A DNA stretch of 64,000 bases, from NCBI GenBank assembly GCA_017882455.1, contig JADGPL010000007.1, forward strand, positions 62,001 through 126,000, read 5' to 3'. Both the position numbers and the translations under genes were made by a program. Shown here piece by piece: positions 9,083 to 15,917 of this stretch. Below the pieces are notes generated by a model, which worked only from the letters and a program-made list of their open reading frames with translations, had not been told where the DNA came from and made no database searches. The DNA is from Solirubrobacteraceae bacterium (GTDB lineage: Bacteria > Actinomycetota > Thermoleophilia > Solirubrobacterales > Solirubrobacteraceae). Numbering within the stretch: position 1 is the first letter of the stretch; the number at the start of each line of letters is the position of its first letter.

Positions 9083-9943
9083 GTGAGCACAGGCTCCACA
9101 GACGCCGTCGATCTGATCGTCAACGTGTTCGAGCGCACCTACCGGCGCGCACTCGACCCCGCTGCGCTCCACGCCATGAGCGACGCTCAGCGGTTCCAGT
9201 TCGCCCGGCGGCTGGTCCTGATCAACAACGTCGACGACCCGGCCGACGCCGTAAGCCGCGCACAGAGCGCCGTCGACGCCGGAGCGATCGACGGGTTCGA
9301 GCTCGTGGCCGAGCACCTCGACCGTGCGCTGGGCATCGTCGGACTGAGCCGCGAGGATCTGCAGCCGCTGCTGCACTACAGCGACGGTCCGCTCGTCGCC
9401 GCGACCCTGCCCGGCAACCCCTGGATCCTCTATTGGGACCCCGAGGCGCGGCTCGCGGCCCCGGTCGACTGGGTGACACCGGCGCTGCGGCTGATGAGGG
9501 AGGACCGGCGACTGATGGTCGCCAACCCGAGCTGGGAGCTGCCTGGCGGCGAGGGCGCGCGCCCGGGCGTCGAGCGCGAGACCGCCGAGGTGCGCGAGGG
9601 GTTCGCGATCGGGCGCGGCTTCAGCGATCAGGTCTTCCTGGCCGCGCGCGCCGAGCTGGCCGCGCCGATCTACGGACAGCGGTGCATCGCCAGCATCACC
9701 TACCCGGCCGCCCACAAGGCTCGCGTGTTCGAGGCTCGCGTAGGGGCGCACATGCGCCACCACGACCGCTTGCGGGCGAGCTCGCTGGCGACGACGTACG
9801 TGACCGACGCAGTCGCCGGCGGCTCGTCGTATCCGCCGAGCGGACTCGTCGAGAGCGCTCGCTACGTACGCAACGCCCTGACGCTGCGCGCGCTCGCCCT
9901 CTCGCCCTGGCGCCCAGCGTGCCTGCGACAGACATGGCTCTAG
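9083..9943 (+). CDS. Protein of unknown function in glycan cluster (possible sugar-phosphate or glycosyl transferase)
   Basis: 286 residues from GTG 9083 (an ATG three bases before is followed at once by TGA and cannot be used). I do not recognise the family with confidence. Residues 1-85 are helical and acidic; the middle contains PLVAATLPGNPWILYWDPEA, a short DP dyad, and PSWELPGG; the C-terminal half contains GFSDQVFLAARAEL and THHDR-like basic segments. The order (nucleotide-like strand, aspartate dyad, FSDQ helix) could be a degenerate GT-A enzyme, in line with GTs on both sides, but this is inference. No signal peptide or membrane helices. Fifty-two bases separate it from the next GT2 on the same strand. 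Confidence 0.6.
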   Translation: MSTGSTDAVDLIVNVFERTYRRALDPAALHAMSDAQRFQFARRLVLINNVDDPADAVSRAQSAVDAGAIDGFELVAEHLDRALGIVGLSREDLQPLLHYSDGPLVAATLPGNPWILYWDPEARLAAPVDWVTPALRLMREDRRLMVANPSWELPGGEGARPGVERETAEVREGFAIGRGFSDQVFLAARAELAAPIYGQRCIASITYPAAHKARVFEARVGAHMRHHDRLRASSLATTYVTDAVAGGSSYPPSGLVESARYVRNALTLRALALSPWRPACLRQTWL

Positions 9944-9995
9944 AGATCGGGCGGCGTGGCGACGCCCGCAGGGTCCGCGACGTCATGATCGCCCG

Positions 9996-10928
9996 ATGAG
10001 CGCAAGCCCGCGCGTGAGCGTGATCATGGCCGTCCACAACGAGCAGAGCTTCCTGGCCGAGGCGGTCGAGAGCGTGCTCGCCCAGGACTTCACCGACTTC
10101 GAGCTGATCATCTCAGACGACGGCTCCAGCGACGAGACGCCCGCGATCGCGCGCGCGTTCGCCGAGCGCGAGCCCGAGCGGATCCGCTTCATCCGCGCTG
10201 AGCAGAACCAGGGCAAGCCGTTCGCGTTGAACCGCGCTCTACCGACCAGGCGCGGGGAGCTGATCGCGTGGCTCGACGGCGACGACGTGATGCTGCCTGG
10301 CAAGCTCGCACGCCAGGTGGCAGTCCTCGCCGGCGACCCGCAGGCCGCCGGGTGCTCGCACGACGCGGAGGTCTTCGACTCCGACAGCGGGCGCACGATC
10401 GGGAGCTTCTCCCAGATCCACAACGGCGCTCCGCTGCACAGCGGGGGCATCGAGCTGTGGTTCGACCCGACCTACCGGATGCTCCCCTCGGCGATGATGT
10501 TCCGCTCCTCGCTGTGCCCGCCCGGCGGCTTCGAGCAGTGCCTGACGTACACGAACGACTGGTTCTTCGACATCGAGGTCTTCCGTCACGGGCGCTGTGT
10601 TGCGCTCGAGGAGACGCTCGTGCGCTACCGCCGGCACGGCGACAACTTCACCACGCGCGCCGACCAATCGGGGGTCTCCTACGAGGAGGGGCTGATGACG
10701 ATGGCCCTGGTCGGCGCCCGCTACCCCGAGCTGCAGCGGCGCGCGCGCACCGTCAGCTGCGCCCTGATGCTCGGTCGAGCGCGCAGGGACCTCGCAGCGC
10801 ACGACTGGAGCGCCGCGAGGCACAACTGCTTCGGCGCGCTCGCCACGGGTGGCCCCAGCGGGACGGCCGGCGTTGCCGGCGCGGTGATGCGCGCGCGCCG
10901 CAGGCGCAGATCCGCGCGCAGCGGCTAA
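9996..10928 (+). CDS. Glycosyltransferase family 2
   Basis: 310 residues, classic GT2 (SpsA-like): SVIMAVHNEQSFL, ISDDGSSDETP, QNQGKPFALNRAL and AWLDGDDVMLPGKL as the DXD-bearing loop. NDWFFDIEVFRHGR is the typical acceptor-side signature and VRYRRHGDNFT closes the domain. The C-terminal ~70 residues are helical and basic. Its TAA at 10926-10928 overlaps the TAG of the opposing gene, the two sharing CTAA. Cytoplasmic sugar transfer to a growing glycan is the family role. Confidence 0.85.
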   Translation: MSASPRVSVIMAVHNEQSFLAEAVESVLAQDFTDFELIISDDGSSDETPAIARAFAEREPERIRFIRAEQNQGKPFALNRALPTRRGELIAWLDGDDVMLPGKLARQVAVLAGDPQAAGCSHDAEVFDSDSGRTIGSFSQIHNGAPLHSGGIELWFDPTYRMLPSAMMFRSSLCPPGGFEQCLTYTNDWFFDIEVFRHGRCVALEETLVRYRRHGDNFTTRADQSGVSYEEGLMTMALVGARYPELQRRARTVSCALMLGRARRDLAAHDWSAARHNCFGALATGGPSGTAGVAGAVMRARRRRRSARSG

Positions 10929-11914
10929 CGGGGCTCGGAGCGCAGGCCGAGACGCCCGCGCCTGGCGTCCGCGAAGCCGTCGCGCACCGCGGCCAGCGCC
11001 TCGCGGCGGTTCGCGCGCGCCAGCGCGTGCGCCGAGAACGCGCAGAGGATCGCCGCCCGCCTGAGCGCGGTGCCCGCGCGGCCGAGCGGGCGTCTGCGCT
11101 CGAGCACAGTGACGGTGTTGCGCACGCCGTAGTAGAGCGTGTGGGTCGAGCTCGCCTCACCGCCGGTCGAGGCCGAGACGCGGTGCCAGGCGCGAGCGTC
11201 GGGTGCGAGCACGACCTCGAATCCGGCCGAGCGCGCACGCAGCGCCCAGTCGACGTCCTCGACGTAGGCGAACAGCTCCTCGTCGAGCAGGCCGACCTGC
11301 TCGACGACCTCGCGTGAGATCGCCATCAGCGCACCGACCGCACGGCCGGTCGGGCGGATCTGCGCATAGCGCGGCCCGTCCGCGCGCCCATAGCCGCGCG
11401 GGCGCCCGGAGTAGCCGAGCAGCTCGCTCACCCGCTGCCCGGCGAACCAGATCGTCTGCGGACGGTCGGCGAAGAGGACCTTGCCCGCAAGTATCCCCGC
11501 CCGCGGCCGTGCTCGAGCGGCGCGCTCGAAGCCGTCGATCACGTCGGCCGCCACGGTCGCGTCGTTGTTGACGAGCATCATCCACCGTGCTCCCGACTCG
11601 AGCGCGTGCCGCAGGCCGAGGTTGTTCCCGCCCGCATAGCCGAGGTTCGCACCCGCCTCGATCAGCTCCACCTGCGGGAAGCGCTCGCGCACGGCCTGCT
11701 GGGAGCCGTCTGTCGAGCCGTTGTCGACGCACACCACACCGAGATCCGCGCGCTCGACGCGCATCAGCGACTCCAGACAGCTCAGCGTGTCCTCGCGACC
11801 GTTCCAGCTGAGGACGATCGCCCACCACGCCGGGCCTGCCTCGGAGCCCTCGACGGGAACGTGCGGCGGCACGAGGGCGGGCGTTTGGTCGGAGGTGCTC
11901 GAGGGGCGGGTCAT
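10925..11914 (-). CDS. Glycosyltransferase family 2 (rhamnosyltransferase/WbbL-like)
   Basis: 329 residues from ATG 11914; a start at 11950 would add 12 residues without homology. Motifs: IVLSWNGREDTL, CVDNGSTDGS, ANLGYAGGNNLG, LVNNDATV at the DXD position, and FAYVEDVDWALRA, the hallmark of WbbL/rhamnosyl transferase-like GT2 enzymes. Cytoplasmic. It is monocistronic, convergent with the GT2 at 9996-10928 (4-base overlap) and divergent from the membrane protein at 12043 with 128 bases between starts. Confidence 0.83.
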   Translation of the reverse strand: MTRPSSTSDQTPALVPPHVPVEGSEAGPAWWAIVLSWNGREDTLSCLESLMRVERADLGVVCVDNGSTDGSQQAVRERFPQVELIEAGANLGYAGGNNLGLRHALESGARWMMLVNNDATVAADVIDGFERAARARPRAGILAGKVLFADRPQTIWFAGQRVSELLGYSGRPRGYGRADGPRYAQIRPTGRAVGALMAISREVVEQVGLLDEELFAYVEDVDWALRARSAGFEVVLAPDARAWHRVSASTGGEASSTHTLYYGVRNTVTVLERRRPLGRAGTALRRAAILCAFSAHALARANRREALAAVRDGFADARRGRLGLRSEPR

Positions 11915-12042
11915 CGCCGCCCAACGGTAGCCATCGGCGCCCGCGGGCATCCCGGCGGCAGGCTGACGGCCGTGCCAGCGCGGCCGCGCCTGCGCCCGAT
12001 GCCGGGTCGATCGATAGGTTCTTGCCCGACGAGGATGGACTC

Positions 12043-14517
12043 ATGACCGGACCATTCATCTGCGGCGGCATCCTGTTCCCGCTCGTGCTGCTCGGGCTCA
12101 GCACGGGCTGCGGGCTGCTCGTACGCAGGCTCGGAGGCGGCTGGCTGCCGACGATCCTGATCGCGCCGGTCGGCTTCGCGTTCGTTGTCCTGGCGTGCGC
12201 GTTCGTGACCTACATCAGCGCGCTCGCGCCCGCTACGGGCTATTTCGTGCTCGCCTTCGCCCTGCTCGGCTTCGCCCTGGAGGCGCGCGACGGCGGCCTG
12301 CACCTGCCCCACGTCGACGGGATCCCCTGGGGGCTGCTCGCCGGGCTCGCGGCGCTCCTCGCCGTGGGCGCGCCCGTCCTGCTCACGGGAACCCCGACCT
12401 GGAGCGGGTTCTCGCGGATCGTCGACCTCGGCTTCCAGATGGACTTCTCCCAGTACCTCGCCGAAGCCGGCAGGGCTGCCGCGGGCAACGACTCCTCCTA
12501 CCACGCCAATGCCGAAAAGCTCGTCGGCATCGGCTATCCGGGCGGAGGCCAGGCGACGCTCGGAGCGATCGCCGCGCTGATCCGCACCAACCTCGCCTGG
12601 TGCTACCAGATGTATCACGCGTTCGCCGCCGCGATGGGCGCGATCGCGATCTACTCGCTGCTCGGCCGCATCAGCGCCAGCCGCCCCCTGCGGGCGCTCG
12701 GCGCGACGGTCGCGATCCAACCGAACGTGATGTACGCGTACGCGCTCGAGGGCGGCATCAAGGAGCTGACGACGGCGGCGATGCTGGTGACGACGGCCGC
12801 CGTCCTCGCCGAGCGACGCCCGGGCGAGGGGTCGCACCTCTCGGTGGTACCGGCCGCAGTCGGGATATCCGGCGCTGTCGCGGCCTTCAGCTTCGGGGTG
12901 GCGCCGTGGCTTGGCCTGATGCTGCTGGGACTGTTCGTCGTCTCGCTGACACAGCGCGGGCGCCTGCGGACGATCGTCAGCTGGGCGCTGCTGAGCGTGA
13001 TCGCGATCGTGATCTCGCTGCCCGGCATCCTCAGCGCCGCCAAACAGCTCGCCGGGATCGCCAGCAACGCGATCGGCGGCAGCGTCAACCTCGGGCTCGG
13101 GAACCTCTCGGCCCCCGTCCCCGACTGGTCGGCCGCCGGCGTGTGGCTGACGGGCGACCACCGGTTCCCGCTCGTGCACGTCGCGATGACCCACCGTCTC
13201 GACGTGCTCGTGATCGTCGTCGCGGTGGTGGGCATCCTCTTCGCGATCGTGCGCCGCCGCTGGACGCTCGCCCTGATCGGCGCCTCGGCCCCGATCGCCC
13301 TCTACTACTACATAGAACACAGCAGCGCCTGGATCCAGTTCAAGTCCTTCACGATCACGGGAGTCTTCGCACTGACGCTCGCCTTCGCGGGCGTCAGTGC
13401 GCTCGCCGGGAACAGGCGCCGCGTCGTCTCGCTGTTCGGCTGGCTGCTCGCCGCCGTGATCACAGGCGGCGTGCTCTATGGCAACGCGCTCACCTATCAC
13501 GACACGACGCTCGCCCCGGCCGCGCGCTACGAAGACCTTGCGCAGATCGACAAGCGCTACTCCGGACAGGGCCCGGCGCTGTATCCGGCGTTCGACGAGT
13601 ACGCCGAGTACTTCCTGCACGACATCCGGGGCAGCTCCAGCGTCGTCCCGACGAACGGCGAACTGCAGCTTAGGCCGAACGTCGAGACCCCCGGCGAGGT
13701 CGCGTTCTCGTTCAACCTCAACCAGTTCACGCTCCCCTACCTGCAGAAATTCAACCTGGTCGTCGAGCCGCGCGGACCGCTGGCGGTGCGCGCGCCGAGC
13801 AACTGGGACCTGGCCGAGCAGACCACCTACTTCAACGTCTGGCGGCGCGTACGACCCGCAGCCGACGTCATCTCCCACCTGCCGCTGTCGGGCCTGCCGC
13901 ACGAGCGTACGGCGGAATTCTGCGGCAACCTGGAAAAGAGCCTGCGCAAGGCGGGCGCCGGCGCCTCACTCGCCTACGCACCGGCTCCGGCCGTCGCCGA
14001 GGTACAGCCGGGCGAAGGGGTGCACCCCGACTACTGGAGGCCGGAGGGCGGCGAGCTCGTCGCCTACGGCGCGGGCAGCGACCACATCGCCTTCAAGCTG
14101 CCACGGGCCGCCAGCTACGACATGTGGATCGAAGGCTCGATCGGGCGTCCGATCAGGTTCAGCGTCGACGGACATACCGTAGGCACGGTCGCCTACGAAG
14201 AGCGCTATCCAGGCCAGTTCCTGCACATCGGCACGACGACGCTCGCGGCCGGCACGCACACGCTCGTGATCGAGCGCGGCGGCGGCAGCCTGCATCCCGG
14301 CAGCGGCGACGACGTCGATCCGGACACACGCGGGCTGGGGCCGATCCTGCTGCTCGCCCGCGACTCCCAGACCTACCAGGTCCGGACCGCCCCGGCCTCG
14401 GCCGCACACGCCGTCTGCTCAGCACCGGTGGGCTACGAATGGATCGAGATCGTCACGCCGGGCGCGGCGCCGGCGAACGCGATCTCCTCCCCCCAGCCTC
14501 CACAGGAACAGCCCTGA
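12043..14517 (+). CDS. Large GT-C-like membrane protein with extracytoplasmic C-terminal beta domain
   Basis: 824 residues from ATG 12043, preceded at a 6-base spacing by GAGGAT. About residues 1-480 hold a dozen or so hydrophobic helices; the loop after the third or fourth helix has DLGFQMDFSQYLAEA and GYPGGGQA, of the kind where GT-C enzymes carry acidic catalytic residues. From about 500 to the end it is soluble: FSFNLNQFTLPYLQKF, then around residues 660-800 a beta-sandwich-like region (FSVDGHTVGTVAY, TLAAGTHTLVIERGGG) similar to carbohydrate-binding modules. Likely an extracytoplasmic transferase using polyprenyl-phosphate sugar, perhaps that made by the DPM1-like enzyme at 1602. Exact family not recognised. 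Confidence 0.7.
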   Translation: MTGPFICGGILFPLVLLGLSTGCGLLVRRLGGGWLPTILIAPVGFAFVVLACAFVTYISALAPATGYFVLAFALLGFALEARDGGLHLPHVDGIPWGLLAGLAALLAVGAPVLLTGTPTWSGFSRIVDLGFQMDFSQYLAEAGRAAAGNDSSYHANAEKLVGIGYPGGGQATLGAIAALIRTNLAWCYQMYHAFAAAMGAIAIYSLLGRISASRPLRALGATVAIQPNVMYAYALEGGIKELTTAAMLVTTAAVLAERRPGEGSHLSVVPAAVGISGAVAAFSFGVAPWLGLMLLGLFVVSLTQRGRLRTIVSWALLSVIAIVISLPGILSAAKQLAGIASNAIGGSVNLGLGNLSAPVPDWSAAGVWLTGDHRFPLVHVAMTHRLDVLVIVVAVVGILFAIVRRRWTLALIGASAPIALYYYIEHSSAWIQFKSFTITGVFALTLAFAGVSALAGNRRRVVSLFGWLLAAVITGGVLYGNALTYHDTTLAPAARYEDLAQIDKRYSGQGPALYPAFDEYAEYFLHDIRGSSSVVPTNGELQLRPNVETPGEVAFSFNLNQFTLPYLQKFNLVVEPRGPLAVRAPSNWDLAEQTTYFNVWRRVRPAADVISHLPLSGLPHERTAEFCGNLEKSLRKAGAGASLAYAPAPAVAEVQPGEGVHPDYWRPEGGELVAYGAGSDHIAFKLPRAASYDMWIEGSIGRPIRFSVDGHTVGTVAYEERYPGQFLHIGTTTLAAGTHTLVIERGGGSLHPGSGDDVDPDTRGLGPILLLARDSQTYQVRTAPASAAHAVCSAPVGYEWIEIVTPGAAPANAISSPQPPQEQP

Positions 14518-14559
14518 GGCACGCTCCTGCGCCCCGCTCGGAGCCCGCCGCGCGAGCGC

Positions 14560-14862
14560 TCAACCCAGTCCTTCCAGGCGCTTGCGCATCGCGGCGCCGG
14601 TCGCCTCGGTCGAGAGCGTCCGCGCGATGTCCTGCGCCGCGCGAGCGCCGATCCGCGCGGCCTCCTCGGGATCGTCGTGGACCCGGCGCATCAGCTGTTC
14701 CGCGTGCTCGACGCTCGGCTCGGCCCACTCGCCGTCGGGCGGGTAGATCTCGTTCTCGGGACCCACGCGCCCGATCGCGTAGTCGACCAGGTAGCTGTTC
14801 TCCGCGTTCATGAAGTCCACGTTGCCCGAGTAGCCGGTCGCGATCGCCGGCTTGCCGGGGAC
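14560..14862 (-). pseudogene. Truncated glycosyltransferase family 4 (3' fragment)
   Basis: The ~100 codons match the last ~100 residues of the complete GT at 15918-18407: GKPAIATGYSGNVDFMN, ENSYLVDY, EIYPPDGEWAEPSVEHA and DIARTLSTEATGAAMR each have a near-identical counterpart there. Similarity stops at about 14862, where the donor-domain EX7E region should be, so this is the C-terminal stub of a former tandem paralogue. The two tails differ at roughly one base in five, so the duplication is not recent. The reading frame itself is intact and ends with TGA at 14562-14560. It faces the end of the membrane-protein gene, 42 bases away. Confidence 0.8.
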
Positions 14863-14879
14863 CCGATCATCGAGACGCG

Positions 14880-15062
14880 GTGAGCTTCCTGCGCCGGATC
14901 ACCCCCGGCGGTGGGGCGGCTGCGAACAACTTTGAGCGGCTCGCGGGCCTCAAGGACAAGGCTCACTACAGCTTCCTCAACGTGTCCGGTCAAGATCGCA
15001 CGGGCGCAATCCGCCGCACCGGCCAACTGGTCGACTTCGCCCGCGAAGTTCTGCAGCGCTAG
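14880..15062 (+). pseudogene. Gene fragment, C-terminal part of unknown small protein
   Basis: Sixty codons from GTG 14880. The segment NNFERLAGLKDKAHYSF followed by ALR-like IRRTGQLVDFA has the look of the C-terminal helices of HEPN-type or similar small proteins that often accompany mobile toxin-antitoxin genes, but I cannot name it. The frame remains open upstream through the truncated GT, so the original 5' end may have been lost at the same junction (14862-14880) that cut the GT. Its TAG shares CTAG with the vapC stop on the other strand, which suggests that the 3' end is genuine. May be non-functional. Confidence 0.4.
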
Positions 15063-15565
15063 GTCTGCAGCTCAGAGCGAGTCGCTGGCGGGGCGGTCAC
15101 GACAAGGGGCGTGGTGCCTGGATAGAGCTGTGCGATGAGGTCGCGTAGAACCTCGAAGTCGCGGAGGTTCTCCGTTGCGATCTCGCGACCGTGGGTCCAG
15201 GCACAGGCAGCGATCTGGATGTCCAGCACCCAGCCAGCGCGCTGCTCTGGCTTGACGCCCTTTCGCCGCGCCCCGGTGGGTGGTGTGGGATGCGTGGCGC
15301 GAAGCCGCCCGGCGACGATGGCCGCGGACCGGTCTAGCGACAGAATCTCGACCAGATCGCTCGCGACGAGTCGAACGAACCAGGCCAGCGCCGGCGCGAT
15401 CCGCGGCTTGCGGGTAGCTGTGGCCTGGACGCCGCGAACAACCTCCATCACCGTAGGCGCGGCGATGGCGACAGGAGCGCCCACATGGGCGCATTCGAGC
15501 ATATGTCGCTCCAGTGACCCGCCTGGGTAGAGCCGGGAGACGAGGGTCGTATCCCATGCCCCCAT
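15059..15565 (-). CDS. PIN-domain ribonuclease toxin (VapC-like)
   Basis: 168 residues from ATG 15565, which shares its A with the antitoxin TGA (TGATG); a TTG at 15568 would add one residue. PIN acidic residues are in place: WDTTLVSRL (D5), PTVMEVVRG (E41), VLDIQIAACA and ATENLRDFE near the end. PIN toxins cut RNA (often tRNA or rRNA) with Mg2+ and are held inactive by the cognate antitoxin. It follows the vapB-like gene directly. The pair sits between a truncated GT and a full GT, in DNA that appears less GC-biased than its flanks, which points to acquisition. Confidence 0.83.
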   Translation of the reverse strand: MGAWDTTLVSRLYPGGSLERHMLECAHVGAPVAIAAPTVMEVVRGVQATATRKPRIAPALAWFVRLVASDLVEILSLDRSAAIVAGRLRATHPTPPTGARRKGVKPEQRAGWVLDIQIAACAWTHGREIATENLRDFEVLRDLIAQLYPGTTPLVVTAPPATRSELQT

Positions 15566-15861
15566 CAAGGGTCGCGGCGGCCGGCGAGCATCGCGTCACG
15601 GAACTCATCCGCAGAGGGGAACGTCACTGCCTTGTCGAGGCTGACGTGCTCAACCGCCGCTCGGCGCTCGGATGCCAACGCGACGATCTGCTCGCGACGA
15701 TCGCGGGCTGAGGCTCCCTCCTCTGCCAGGCGCACGATCGCGTCGTTTGCCGTCGTGCCCAGCTCTCGCGCCAGTCGGTCGGCTGCATCCATGACCGAGT
15801 GGGGCACAGTGAGGGTGGTTCTGCGTCCTTCCCGGTGGGGTGCTCTACGTCGACGCTCCAT
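15565..15861 (-). CDS. Ribbon-helix-helix antitoxin (VapB-like)
   Basis: 98 residues. The basic start is followed by RRTTLTVPHSVMDAADRLA, the strand and first helix of a ribbon-helix-helix DNA-binding domain, then TTANDAIVRLAEEG. The C-terminal ~40 residues (VSLDKAVTFPSADEFRDAML) are the flexible toxin-binding tail. Expected to neutralise the downstream PIN toxin and to repress its own promoter, which should lie in the 56 bases between 15862 and the GT stop at 15918. The overlap with the toxin gene is typical of the type II arrangement. Confidence 0.8.
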   Translation of the reverse strand: MERRRRAPHREGRRTTLTVPHSVMDAADRLARELGTTANDAIVRLAEEGASARDRREQIVALASERRAAVEHVSLDKAVTFPSADEFRDAMLAGRRDP

Positions 15862-15917
15862 GGCAGCGCATCATAGCGCATCAAGTAATCGCTCGAGAGA
15901 TCCCGCAGCGCTGAACC

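Noticed and set aside
11911-13902. Long open frame on the minus strand opposite the large membrane protein
   Set aside because: It encodes only low-complexity Arg/Glu/Asp/Gln-rich sequence without recognisable motifs, while the plus strand has a good ribosome site, membrane helices and a domain. Such antisense frames are expected at this GC content.
14560-15917. Insertion sequence at the GT scar
   Set aside because: No transposase frame, no terminal inverted repeats and no short target duplication could be seen; the flanking similarity is a paralogous GT tail.
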